Positions 9,027 to 17,693 of a stretch of DNA of 53,297 nucleotides are shown piece after piece. Location: NCBI GenBank assembly GCA_028702675.1, contig JAQVOJ010000007.1, positions 1-53,297 of the forward strand. The letters run 5' to 3'. The first letter of the stretch is position 1. Every line of letters starts with the position of its first letter. Origin of the DNA: Bacteroidales bacterium (lineage in GTDB: Bacteria > Bacteroidota > Bacteroidia > Bacteroidales > ML635J-15). The notes below the pieces were generated by a model, which worked only from the letters and a program-made list of their open reading frames with translations, searched no databases and had not been told where the DNA came from. The translations under genes and the position numbers were made by a program.

Positions 9027-10053
9027 ACTATATAGAAATACTACAATTACTTTTGTATTACTAATAATTATTTTATTAATACTAATTGTATGCGATTTCT
9101 TTACTGGAAGTGCAGAAATAAGCTTTTTGGATTTTCGCAATTGGATATCAGGAAGTTTAAGCACAGACAAAAATACTTTAATTATAATTCGAGAGTTTCG
9201 AGTATCAAGAATATTGATTGCTTTGCTTGCAGGTGCTGCATTGTCGGTTTCGGGACTGTTAATGCAAACAATTTTTCATAATCCCTTAGCTGGTCCATAT
9301 GTTTTAGGGATAAGTTCTGGTGCAGGTTTAGGAGTGGCACTACTCGTTTTAGGTGTGGGTGGAGTTTTACCCACCTTAAGCTTTGGCTTTTCAAGTGGTA
9401 TTATTGTTTTTGCTGCGGCTTTAGGGGCTGCATTAGTAATGTTATTAATATTACTAGCCTCGCTTAAAATTAAAGACATATTTTATATTCTTATATTAGG
9501 TATTTTAATTGGAGCCGCTGTTAGTGCAATTGTTAATTTATTACAATTCTTCGCAAAAGATATAAATGTAAAATCATTTGTAGTTTGGGGAATGGGTAGC
9601 CTTTATGCTGTTTCGTTTAACGAAATAATAATAATTGTACCTATTATTTTAGCTACTATCATTAGTATTATGTTTTTTTCTAAATCACTAAACTTACTGT
9701 TATTAGGCGAAGATTATGCCCAAACATCGGGAGTAAACATTAAAGCTTTGCGTATAGCTGTATTCGTTGCTACAAGTATTCTTGCCGGCACAATTACAGC
9801 TTATTGTGGACCTATTGGCTTTATTGGCGTAGCAGCTCCACATATTACTCGTTGGATATTTCGTAGTGCAAATCATTTTGTGCTTATCCCTGGAAGTTTA
9901 ATAATAGGTGCGCAAATAATGTTGGTTGGCGACCTTATTTCGCATATATGGCTCAGTAAAGGTATTTTACCCATAAATGCAGTAACTGCACTAATCGGGA
10001 TACCATTTATTATTTATTTAGTCTTAAATACTCGTAAAACATCCGTAAAATGA
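9019..10053 (+). CDS. FecCD/BtuC-family ABC transporter permease
   Basis: A 344-residue inner-membrane protein with about ten hydrophobic helices and the signatures of the family: REFRVSRILIALLAGAALSVSG near the N-terminus, GPYVLGISSGAG near 93-106, and CGPIGFIGVAAPHITR near 254-270, which forms the contact helix for the ATPase. Two copies would form the translocation pore for the substrate delivered by the preceding lipoprotein. The start overlaps the upstream gene by eight bases and the stop overlaps the ATPase start as ATGA, so the three are one translation unit. Confidence 0.93.
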   Translation: MNKLYRNTTITFVLLIIILLILIVCDFFTGSAEISFLDFRNWISGSLSTDKNTLIIIREFRVSRILIALLAGAALSVSGLLMQTIFHNPLAGPYVLGISSGAGLGVALLVLGVGGVLPTLSFGFSSGIIVFAAALGAALVMLLILLASLKIKDIFYILILGILIGAAVSAIVNLLQFFAKDINVKSFVVWGMGSLYAVSFNEIIIIVPIILATIISIMFFSKSLNLLLLGEDYAQTSGVNIKALRIAVFVATSILAGTITAYCGPIGFIGVAAPHITRWIFRSANHFVLIPGSLIIGAQIMLVGDLISHIWLSKGILPINAVTALIGIPFIIYLVLNTRKTSVK

Positions 10054-10793
10054 ATGTAAATAATCATATCTATATTAAAGATTTGCATTTAGCTTACGGC
10101 AAAAAAACAGTGCTCAAAATTTCTAATATTTCTGTAGCAGCAAAAAGTTTAATTGTTGTTGTTGGGCGTAATGGATCAGGTAAAAGTACTTTGCTAAGGT
10201 GTTTGGTAAATCTTCAAAAAGCACAATCCGGAGATATTTTTCTAAAGGGTAAAAACATTAATAATTTAAAACCAATCGAAAGAGCAAAACTCATTAGTTT
10301 TGTTAGCCCGCATCCTGTTAATATACCTCATCTTAGTGTTTATGATTTAATAGCAGGAGGGAGGGCTCCTTATACTTCTGCATTAAATAAACTCACTAGC
10401 AAAGACTTAACGCACATTAATAATGCAATCGATTTGTTAAACCTAAACAGTTTTAAAAAACGAAAACTTAACGAACTATCTGATGGTGAAAGACAAAAGT
10501 GTATGATTGCAAGAGCCTGTGCCCAAGATACACCAATAATGATACTCGATGAGCCTACTGCTTTTTTGGATTATCCTTCACGATACGAGTTATTGAATAA
10601 TCTTAAAATGCTTGCAACTGAAGCAAATAAATGTGTGATATTTTCTTCTCACGATATTGATTTAGCAATGCCACAGGCAGATATGTGTTGGTTTTTAGAA
10701 AATAAAAATGCAGTTATAGGAAGCAGAAGCGATATAATACAAAACCCAAACTTTCTTAAATTTATAAATGGAGCCGGTTCTAATAAAAATTAA
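10050..10793 (+). CDS. FecE/BtuD-family ABC transporter ATP-binding protein
   Basis: A 247-residue ATPase with Walker A GRNGSGKST (about 38-46), a Q loop, signature LSDGERQK (about 146-153), Walker B IMILDEP (about 164-170) and an H loop SSHDIDLA near 197. It powers the FecCD-type permease encoded just upstream, with which it shares an ATGA overlap. This closes the importer operon; a strong hairpin follows its stop codon. Confidence 0.93.
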   Translation: MNVNNHIYIKDLHLAYGKKTVLKISNISVAAKSLIVVVGRNGSGKSTLLRCLVNLQKAQSGDIFLKGKNINNLKPIERAKLISFVSPHPVNIPHLSVYDLIAGGRAPYTSALNKLTSKDLTHINNAIDLLNLNSFKKRKLNELSDGERQKCMIARACAQDTPIMILDEPTAFLDYPSRYELLNNLKMLATEANKCVIFSSHDIDLAMPQADMCWFLENKNAVIGSRSDIIQNPNFLKFINGAGSNKN

Positions 10794-10796
10794 GCG

Positions 10797-10846
10797 GGTT
10801 TTGGCATGATTTTGTGCTTTTAAACGCAAAAACTCATGCCAAAACC
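10797..10846 (+). repeat. Long hairpin after the importer operon
   Basis: GGTTTTGGCATGA at 10797-10809 is perfectly complementary to 10834-10846, and inside it a second 7-pair stem (TTTTGTG with CGCAAAA, one G-T pair) continues the hairpin. No T run follows on either strand, so it is not a classical intrinsic terminator. It may end or protect the importer transcript. The rest of 10847-10940 shows nothing I can name. Confidence 0.6.
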
Positions 10847-10942
10847 AGAATTCTATATATAACATGCCCTAAAACATATAGCTTAAACACCAATCAATAC
10901 CAATTATTTGAAGTTATCATTTTAATAGAAAACTAAACTTCT

Positions 10943-10988
10943 TATTTTTGTTAAAAATTTAATTAAATAGTTTAAAATGCTATTTTTG
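10943..10988 (+). promoter_or_regulatory. Two candidate -7 elements before the polyene gene cluster
   Basis: TATTTTTG occurs twice, at 10943-10950 and at 10981-10988, each an exact fit to TAnnTTTG. The second would start transcription about 40 bases before the ammonia-lyase ATG at 11034. Neither has a clear TTG at 19-21 bases upstream. As the first gene of a roughly 26-kb same-strand block, this is where a main cluster promoter is expected. Confidence 0.42.
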
Positions 10989-11033
10989 CAAGTATAATTT
11001 GATTAATTGTTTTTTTGAGTAGATAGAGATATA

Positions 11034-12593
11034 ATGCAACAGGATTTGAATAATAAAGAGGTTCGCTTTACAATTGATTTTTTTGAAAAAGTTTTATTTA
11101 AAGGCAAATTATTAAACTTCGATAATGAGGCGATAGAAAAACTAACTGAGTGTTACATTTTTTTACAAGATTTTTCAAAAGGTAAGTTAATTTATGGAAT
11201 CAATACTGGATTTGGACCTATGGCTCAATACCGGATTGAGCAAAAAGATAGAATTGATTTACAATACAATCTTATAAGAAGCCATTGTGGAGGAGCAGGA
11301 CAGCATATTCCTCCATTGTATGTTAAAGCCGGAATGATTTGTCGCCTAACTAGTATCTTACAAGCAAAATCAGGAATTCATCCCGAATGTGCTTTGTTGC
11401 TTAAAGATATGATCAATAACGACATAATCCCTGTAATTTTTGAACATGGCGGTGTAGGAGCAAGTGGAGATTTGGTGCAATTAGCACACTTAGCATTAGC
11501 TATGATTGGCGAAGGACAAGTATATTATAAAGGGAAAATTACCGACACAGCTAAAGCTTTCGATGATTGTAATCTTAAACCAATTACAATTAGAATTCGA
11601 GAAGGACTTTCGTTAATAAACGGTACATCTATAATGACCGGAATTTCTATCGTAAATCTTATAAGAGCAAAAAACTTGTTTGATTGGTCCTTATTTGCCG
11701 GTTCTATGATAAACGAACTGGTCGATTCATTTGACGATAGTTTTTCAGAAGAGCTTAACAACTCGAAAAAACATTTAGGACAAATAAAAGTGGCCGAGGC
11801 AATGCGAAAAATCCTTGCCGGAAGTAAAATGATAAAGCAACGAAAACTAGCCTTATACAATCGTAATGTTACCGAAAAAATCCTCGCAGAAAAAGTGCAG
11901 GAATATTACTCATTGCGTTGTATGCCACAAATATATGGACCCATTTATGATACAATTGCAAATGCTATCAAGATAGTTTCTAATGAAATAAACTCAGCTA
12001 ACGATAATCCCGTTGTTGATGTAGAAACAAAAAACGTTTATCATGGCGGTAATTTTCACGGAGACTATATGTCTTTAGAAATGGATAAACTTAAAATTGT
12101 TATTACTAAACTTACAATGACAAACGAAAGGCAACTTAACTTTTTACTAAATCCAAAACTAAATGAAAAGTTTGCTCCTTTCGTTAACTTAGGTACACCC
12201 GGATTAAATTTGGGAATGCAAGGTGTACAGTTTACCGCAACTTCAACTACTGCCGAGTGTCAAACTCTTTCTTTCCCGAATTATATTCACAGTATTCCAA
12301 ATAACAACGACAATCAGGATATTGTTAGTATGGGAACAAACTCAGCATTGATAACAAAAAAGGTAATTGATAATGCGTATCAAGTCCTTGCTATTTACTA
12401 CATGGCATTAATACAAGCTGTAGATAATATAAAAGCTAAAGATAAAATGGCACCGGCAACAAAAGAAGTATATATACAGTTAAGAAACTTAGTACCTGCA
12501 TTTTCTAAAGATACTCCAAAGTACAAAGAAATTGAGAATATCAATAACTATTTGTTAAATAATAAACCAGGTATTTTATTTGAATGGGAGTAA
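11034..12593 (+). CDS. Aromatic amino acid ammonia-lyase, tyrosine type (aryl-polyene starter)
   Basis: A 519-residue MIO-dependent lyase. The Ala-Ser-Gly triplet that cyclises to the MIO group is at 143-145, within GGVGASGDLVQLAHLAL. Other active-site segments are INTGFGPMAQYRI near 60-72, NDNPVVDV near 323 and SIPNNNDNQDIVSMGTN near 420. Long stretches agree with what I remember of the Flavobacterium johnsoniae flexirubin tyrosine ammonia-lyase, including the SH pair in LIRSH where HutH also has SH. It should deaminate tyrosine to 4-coumarate, the aryl starter of the polyene. Histidine ammonia-lyase is the alternative, but no hut genes are near and the next gene is a polyene ketoreductase. 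Confidence 0.88.
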   Translation: MQQDLNNKEVRFTIDFFEKVLFKGKLLNFDNEAIEKLTECYIFLQDFSKGKLIYGINTGFGPMAQYRIEQKDRIDLQYNLIRSHCGGAGQHIPPLYVKAGMICRLTSILQAKSGIHPECALLLKDMINNDIIPVIFEHGGVGASGDLVQLAHLALAMIGEGQVYYKGKITDTAKAFDDCNLKPITIRIREGLSLINGTSIMTGISIVNLIRAKNLFDWSLFAGSMINELVDSFDDSFSEELNNSKKHLGQIKVAEAMRKILAGSKMIKQRKLALYNRNVTEKILAEKVQEYYSLRCMPQIYGPIYDTIANAIKIVSNEINSANDNPVVDVETKNVYHGGNFHGDYMSLEMDKLKIVITKLTMTNERQLNFLLNPKLNEKFAPFVNLGTPGLNLGMQGVQFTATSTTAECQTLSFPNYIHSIPNNNDNQDIVSMGTNSALITKKVIDNAYQVLAIYYMALIQAVDNIKAKDKMAPATKEVYIQLRNLVPAFSKDTPKYKEIENINNYLLNNKPGILFEWE

Positions 12594-12616
12594 ATATTAA
12601 AAACAAACAATAAAAT

Positions 12617-13345
12617 ATGAAATACGCATTAATTACAGGAGGTTCTAGAGGTATTGGTAAAGCTGTAGGTATTGAAATATCGAAAATGGGTTATCCTGTC
12701 ATAATTAATTATTGCTCAAACAAACAAGCAGCTAACGAAACTTGTGAAATAATTAAATCGCAAGGAGGGGAAGCCGAAGCATTACAATTTGACGTTTCAA
12801 ATGTTGAAGAAGTTGATAATGCTATAATGAAGTGGCAAGAATCTCATCCCGATGATTATATAGCCGTATTAGTAAATAATGCAGGAGTTCGAGAAGATAC
12901 TATGCTAATGTGGATGAAAAACGAACAGTGGGAAAACATTATAGGAATTCATTTGAATGGCTTTTTTTATGTTACCAGACGCATAATCAAAGATATGCTC
13001 GTAAATAAATATGGGAGAGTTGTAAATATAGTTTCGCTGTCGGGGATTAAAGGATTACCGGGGCAAACAAATTACTCGGCTGCAAAAGCAGGGATTATTG
13101 GTGCAACAAAAGCACTAGCACAAGAAGTAGGCAGAAAAGGTGTTACTGTAAATGCTGTTGCTCCGGGTTTTATTGCAACCGATATGACTAAAGAATTAGA
13201 CGAAAAAACTTTAAAAGAATTAATACCTTTGCGGCGCTTTGGCAAACCGGAAGAAGTTGCTTATGTGGCTGCTTTTTTAGCAAGCGACAAAGCTGCATAT
13301 ATTACAGGAGAGGTTATCTCAATAAATGGTGGATTATATACTTAA
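12617..13345 (+). CDS. 3-oxoacyl-ACP reductase (FabG-like, ApeQ role)
   Basis: A 242-residue short-chain dehydrogenase. It has the NADPH-binding TGGSRGIGKA at 8-17, NNAG near 90, catalytic S140, Y153 and K157 (TNYSAAKAG), and APGFIATDM near 180. Length and C-terminal GGLYT are normal for FabG. In this setting it should reduce the beta-keto group after each extension of the aryl polyene chain. It follows the ammonia-lyase by 23 bases and precedes a ketosynthase by nine, so it is part of the same transcript. Confidence 0.93.
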   Translation: MKYALITGGSRGIGKAVGIEISKMGYPVIINYCSNKQAANETCEIIKSQGGEAEALQFDVSNVEEVDNAIMKWQESHPDDYIAVLVNNAGVREDTMLMWMKNEQWENIIGIHLNGFFYVTRRIIKDMLVNKYGRVVNIVSLSGIKGLPGQTNYSAAKAGIIGATKALAQEVGRKGVTVNAVAPGFIATDMTKELDEKTLKELIPLRRFGKPEEVAYVAAFLASDKAAYITGEVISINGGLYT

Positions 13346-13354
13346 AAATGAATT

Positions 13355-14575
13355 ATGAAGAGAGTTGTTATTACAGGAATGGGAATATATTCTTGTATCG
13401 GGAAAAATCTGGAAGAAGTTGCTAACTCCCTTTACAACGGGAAATCAGGAATAGGAATTGATGAAAATAGATATGAATACGGATATCGTTCTCCTCTAAC
13501 AGGTATTCTCGAAAGACCTAAACTAAAAGGTGTGCTGGACAGAAGGATGAGAACAGGTCTTGCCGAAGAAGCTGAATATGCTTATATGGCTACAAAAGCA
13601 GCTTTAGATCACGCAAATATAGATATGGATTTTCTCGAAAATAACGAAGTCGGTATTTTTTATGGAAACGATTCTTCGGCAAAAGCTGTGATAGAAGCTC
13701 ATGCTGCTGCTGCTGCTAAAAAAGATACAATGATGATGGGATCTGGTGCTATATTTCAGTCAATGAACTCAACAATTACAATGAACTTGACGGTAATATT
13801 TAAACTTAGAGGAATTAATATGACTATTAGCGCTGCTTGTGCAAGTGGTTCGCATAGCCTTGGCTTAGGTTATTTGTTTATAAAAAACGGTTGGCAAAAA
13901 ACCGTTATTTGCGGTGGCGGACAAGAAACAAATACATTTTCAATGGGTAGCTTCGATGCTCTTAATGCTTTTTCTATTAACACTAAAGACCCAACTAAAG
14001 CATCTAAACCATTCGATAAAAACAGAGACGGATTAGTACCCAGCGGAGGTGCTGCAACTCTTATCCTCGAAGATTATGATCACGCAATTGCACGTGGAGC
14101 TAACATTATTGCTGAAGTAACCGGATATGGATTCTCTTCTAACGGAGGTCATATTTCACAACCTAATGATGATGGCTCTTATATTGCAATGCAAAGGGCT
14201 CTTGTTGACGCTGGGCTAAACCCTACTGAGATAGATTATATTAGTGCTCATGCTACATCTACTCCACTTGGAGATATGTACGAAGCAATGGCAATTAATA
14301 AACTTTTTGGTAATAATACTGTCCCCGTAAGCTCCACAAAATCTATGACAGGACACGAATGCTGGATGGCAGGCGCAAGCGAGATTATTTATTCCATTTT
14401 AATGATGCAAAACTCTTTTATCGCTCCAAATATTAATTTTGATACTCCTGATGAGTATTCGGCAAAACTTAATATTATCAATAAAACTAAAGAGCAAAAA
14501 ATTAATACATTCTTATCCAACTCGTTTGGTTTTGGAGGAACTAATAGTGCCATTGTTGTGAAAAAGCTTGAATAA
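13355..14575 (+). CDS. 3-oxoacyl-ACP synthase (KAS I/II-type, ApeO/ApeR-like)
   Basis: A 406-residue ketosynthase with the full catalytic triad: C162 in SAACASGSHS, H299 in SAHATSTPLGD and H334 in SMTGHECW, plus the C-terminal NSFGFGGTNS loop. It condenses malonyl-ACP with an acyl or aryl-acyl starter. Three intact ketosynthases lie in this cluster; which one extends, and which acts on the starter or the fatty acid side, cannot be told here. An ACP gene follows 32 bases on. The FabB-like look of the first 50 residues is compatible with ApeR or ApeO. Confidence 0.92.
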   Translation: MKRVVITGMGIYSCIGKNLEEVANSLYNGKSGIGIDENRYEYGYRSPLTGILERPKLKGVLDRRMRTGLAEEAEYAYMATKAALDHANIDMDFLENNEVGIFYGNDSSAKAVIEAHAAAAAKKDTMMMGSGAIFQSMNSTITMNLTVIFKLRGINMTISAACASGSHSLGLGYLFIKNGWQKTVICGGGQETNTFSMGSFDALNAFSINTKDPTKASKPFDKNRDGLVPSGGAATLILEDYDHAIARGANIIAEVTGYGFSSNGGHISQPNDDGSYIAMQRALVDAGLNPTEIDYISAHATSTPLGDMYEAMAINKLFGNNTVPVSSTKSMTGHECWMAGASEIIYSILMMQNSFIAPNINFDTPDEYSAKLNIINKTKEQKINTFLSNSFGFGGTNSAIVVKKLE

Positions 14576-14607
14576 TGATTAAATAGAAACATTAAAGTTT
14601 AAAAATT

Positions 14608-14868
14608 ATGAATAGAGAAGAAATTGTTAAAATCACAAATGAATTCCTTGTTGAGGAAATTGAAATTGAACCGGAATTACTTAACGAAGAAGCATCATTA
14701 AAACATGATTTAGGTATTGATAGCCTCGATTTTGTTGATATAGTTGTTATTGTTGAAAGAAAATTCGGATTTAAAATAAAAGCCGAAGAAATGACCGGAG
14801 TGGATACTTTAGGAGCGTTTTATGACTATATTGAAAAAATGGTAAATTCTAAAAATAGTGACGCATAA
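14608..14868 (+). CDS. Acyl carrier protein
   Basis: An 86-residue acidic four-helix carrier with phosphopantetheine attachment serine S39 in GIDSLDFVD. It should carry the growing chain for the surrounding ketosynthase, ketoreductase and dehydratase. The gene for the lysophospholipid-type acyltransferase overlaps its end by 11 bases, suggesting that this ACP may hand its chain to that enzyme. A second ACP lies at 19487. Confidence 0.95.
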   Translation: MNREEIVKITNEFLVEEIEIEPELLNEEASLKHDLGIDSLDFVDIVVIVERKFGFKIKAEEMTGVDTLGAFYDYIEKMVNSKNSDA

Positions 14869-15757
14869 TAATGATTGGCAAGGCAAAACCGGCGGAGGGA
14901 ACCTTGGGCAAAAATTATTGTTCCTCTATTTTAAATATGGTAGCATAGCATTTGCATATTTTATTGTTAGTATTGTAGTATTATTCTATTTACCAATTAA
15001 TTATAAAGCTACTGCTAATATCTATAATTATTTTAGGTTAAGGCAAGGTTTCAGTTTATTTAAATCAGCAATTGCTACTTACAAAAACCATTTTGTCTTT
15101 GGTAAATCAATAGTAGATAAGTTTGCAGTTTTTGCAGGACGAAAAAATGCTTTTAAAATTGAAGTTATTGGACAAGAAATTTACGATAATATTATTAATG
15201 ACAACAATACCGGAGCATTAATTTTAAATTCACATGTTGGAGTTTCTGAAATTGCCGGTTATTTGCTAAAACAAAATAAAAAAAAGTTTAATGCATTAGT
15301 ATTTGGAGGAGAAGAAGAAGCAATACAGAAATATAGGGCAGAAGTGTTAAGCAAACAAAATATAAACCTTATACCTATTGTTGATGGGTTTTCGCATTTT
15401 TTAAAAATTCATTTTGCTATTAAAAATGCTGAATTAATTGGTGTTGCTGCCGATAGAACATATCATGGTTCTAAAAATTTATCCTGTGAGTTTTTGGACG
15501 CTAAAGCATTGTTCCCCTTAAACCCTTTTCAAATTGCTCATAAATTAAAAATCCCTGTAATTGCATTCTTTGTAATGATTGCTGGTTTTAAAAAATACAG
15601 AGTGATTGTAGCTAATATCAGTAACAACCAAACTATTGAAAACATAGAAGGTACATATCCAGAAAAACTCCTGAAATCTTATGTAAATGAACTTGAGAAT
15701 ATCGTAAAAGATTATCCTTTACAATGGTTTAATTTTTATAAATTTTGGAATGAATAA
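14858..15757 (+). CDS. LpxL/HtrB-family acyltransferase (ApeD-like)
   Basis: A 299-residue membrane-associated acyltransferase. A WQGKTGGG opening and one or two hydrophobic helices (about 22-48) match the amino end of lipid A late acyltransferases. The H-x4-E catalytic motif is at H126 to E131 (SHVGVSE), followed by an IGVAADRT segment near 192. It starts with GTG inside the ACP gene; the only close ATG is out of frame and the conserved WQGKTGG would be lost with a later start. It may transfer the finished aryl-polyene acyl chain from ACP to a lipid acceptor. The acceptor is unknown. Confidence 0.85.
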   Translation: MTHNNDWQGKTGGGNLGQKLLFLYFKYGSIAFAYFIVSIVVLFYLPINYKATANIYNYFRLRQGFSLFKSAIATYKNHFVFGKSIVDKFAVFAGRKNAFKIEVIGQEIYDNIINDNNTGALILNSHVGVSEIAGYLLKQNKKKFNALVFGGEEEAIQKYRAEVLSKQNINLIPIVDGFSHFLKIHFAIKNAELIGVAADRTYHGSKNLSCEFLDAKALFPLNPFQIAHKLKIPVIAFFVMIAGFKKYRVIVANISNNQTIENIEGTYPEKLLKSYVNELENIVKDYPLQWFNFYKFWNE

Positions 15758-15790
15758 TTAATTATATTGATAATTACTAATATAGAACAA

Positions 15791-16855
15791 ATGGCATACG
15801 AATTTGGAAATGATAAAAAATCGGCATTTCAAGCACAATATGATGCTCAAAAGATTGCTTTTGCTCCAATAATGTTTCAAGCTGCAAGAGCTTTACGTGA
15901 TTTAGGAATACTGGAAACTGTAAAAAAACACAAACAAGGAATTACAATTGAAGAAGTTGCAGACAAACTAAATTTACCGGTTTATGGAGTAAAAGTTTTG
16001 CTCGAAGCCGGCTTAAGTATAGAACTCGTTTATGCAAAGGATCATAAGTTTTTTATTACTAAAACAGGTTGGTTCATAATGAACGATGAATTAACAAAAG
16101 TAAACATGGACTTTACTCACGATGTTAATTATTTAGGATTCTTTAAACTAAAAGAAGCAGTAAAGTCAGGTAAGCCCGAAGGGCTAAAGGTTTTTGGAGA
16201 CTGGAATACTATATATGCTGCTTTATCTGAATTACCTGACCATGTAAGAAAAAGTTGGTTCGGTTTCGATCATTATTATTCTGATGATTCGTTCCCGCAA
16301 GCATTACCTATAATTTTCAATAATAATCCGTATAAAATACTCGACGTTGGTGGCAATACAGGTAAATTTGCAATTAAATGTGCCGAATACAATCCTAATG
16401 TTAAAATAACTATCCTTGATTTACCAGGACAACTTGCTGATGCTTATAAAAATATTAACGATAAAGGTTTAAATGAAAGAATTGATGGATACCCAATTGA
16501 TTTGTTAGACCACTCTTTACCATATCCCCAAAATTTTGATGTTGTGTGGATGAGCCAATTTCTTGATTGCTTTTCGCAAGATGACATTGTTGAGCTACTC
16601 AAAAAAGCTAAAGCTGCATTAAATCCTGATGGTGCAATTTATATTATGGAAACTTTTTGGGATAATCAACGCACTGATGCCGGTAGATATAGTCTGGTAG
16701 CAACTAGTTTATATTTTACTTGTATGGCTAATGGTTGCAGTCAAATGTATCACACCGAAGATATGATTAATCTTATTGAAAAAGCTGGACTCAAACTTGA
16801 TGAAACATTCGAAAAAATTGGCGTAAGTCATACAATTTTTAAATGTGTAATTTAG
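15791..16855 (+). CDS. SAM-dependent methyltransferase (O-methyltransferase fold)
   Basis: A protein of 354 residues if read from the ATG at 15791; a TTG at 15767 would add eight. Residues about 20-95 form the winged-helix dimerisation domain of plant-type O-methyltransferases (ITIEEVADKLNL, then a KTGWFIM wing). From about 182 comes the Rossmann domain with motif I ILDVGGNTGKFA, an ILDLPGQ acidic loop and DVVWMSQFLDCF. It probably methylates the aryl head group; known flexirubins carry a ring methyl group, so a C-methylation role is also possible. It lies between the ApeD-like acyltransferase and a dehydratase gene in the same transcript. Confidence 0.85.
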   Translation: MAYEFGNDKKSAFQAQYDAQKIAFAPIMFQAARALRDLGILETVKKHKQGITIEEVADKLNLPVYGVKVLLEAGLSIELVYAKDHKFFITKTGWFIMNDELTKVNMDFTHDVNYLGFFKLKEAVKSGKPEGLKVFGDWNTIYAALSELPDHVRKSWFGFDHYYSDDSFPQALPIIFNNNPYKILDVGGNTGKFAIKCAEYNPNVKITILDLPGQLADAYKNINDKGLNERIDGYPIDLLDHSLPYPQNFDVVWMSQFLDCFSQDDIVELLKKAKAALNPDGAIYIMETFWDNQRTDAGRYSLVATSLYFTCMANGCSQMYHTEDMINLIEKAGLKLDETFEKIGVSHTIFKCVI

Positions 16856-16859
16856 AGTT

Positions 16860-17273
16860 ATGATTGATATCGATATTAAAACCATATTGCCACAAAAAGA
16901 ACCATTCGTAATGATAAGCTCATTGTTACATTGCGACAAAATTCTTACTATTACTGAATTTGAAATTAGAGAAAATCATATTTTTGTACTCGATGGTGTG
17001 CTGACAGAACCTGGCATTATCGAAAATATTGCACAAACCTGTGCTGCTAGAATGGGGTATGTTAATAGTGTAATTAATAAAGGTAATGTTAAACTGGGTT
17101 TTATCGGCTCTGTTAAAAATCTGGTAATTAAAGGTTTACCACACACAGGAAGTAGAATTACAACATCTATCGAAGTTAAAAACGAAGTCTTTAATATGCT
17201 TTTAGTTAAAGCTGTCGTAAAATCTAATAACATAGAAATAGCCAATTGTGAAATGAAAATATCAGAGCAATGA
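16860..17273 (+). CDS. Hotdog-fold dehydratase-like protein (FabZ/ApeP-related)
   Basis: A 137-residue single hotdog domain. The opening ILPQKEPFVMI and the TEPGIIENIAQTCAAR helix align with FabZ-like 3-hydroxyacyl-ACP dehydratases, keeping the helix glutamate (E56). The GHFP catalytic histidine segment of FabZ is missing, and the early LPH position carries glutamine. Related proteins in Bacteroidota polyene loci look the same as far as I recall, so it may be a divergent dehydratase or a non-catalytic partner of the one at 23584. The stop overlaps the thioesterase start as ATGA. Confidence 0.72.
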   Translation: MIDIDIKTILPQKEPFVMISSLLHCDKILTITEFEIRENHIFVLDGVLTEPGIIENIAQTCAARMGYVNSVINKGNVKLGFIGSVKNLVIKGLPHTGSRITTSIEVKNEVFNMLLVKAVVKSNNIEIANCEMKISEQ

Positions 17274-17692
17274 AATTATTATTTGCGAAAAAAGAAATAG
17301 AAGTAAGATTTAGCGAAGTTGATTCCATGGGTATTGTTTGGCATGGTACATATGCAAAGTATTTTGAAGATGCCAGAGAAGAGTTTGGTAAAAAATATGA
17401 TTTAGGATATTTAAAAATTTTTGGAGAAGGATTTTATGCTCCATTGGTAGAATTGGATTTTAAATATAAACAACCGCTAATTTATGGCGACTTCGCAATT
17501 GTTGAAGCAATATACAAACCCGTAAGTGCCGCAAAGATTTGCTTTAACTACAATATATATTCTCTTAAAGATAATTCAATAATTGCTAAAGGGTCTAGTG
17601 TGCAGGTCTTTCTTGATAAAGAATACAAATTAATATGGAATAATCCTAAGTTTTATAATGATTGGAAACAGAAAAATAATATAGAAGTATAG
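17270..17692 (+). CDS. Acyl-CoA/ACP thioesterase, 4-hydroxybenzoyl-CoA thioesterase family (ApeK-like)
   Basis: A 140-residue hotdog thioesterase. The family motif EVRFSEVDSMGIVWHGTYAKYFE has the expected catalytic aspartate at D18 and the W/H-x-x-Y-x-x-Y/F-E helix start. It hydrolyses acyl thioesters and in aryl-polyene loci is thought to release or proofread the chain on ACP. It overlaps the dehydratase-like gene by four bases and is one base from the next ketosynthase. Confidence 0.88.
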   Translation: MKLLFAKKEIEVRFSEVDSMGIVWHGTYAKYFEDAREEFGKKYDLGYLKIFGEGFYAPLVELDFKYKQPLIYGDFAIVEAIYKPVSAAKICFNYNIYSLKDNSIIAKGSSVQVFLDKEYKLIWNNPKFYNDWKQKNNIEV

Positions 17693-17693
17693 T

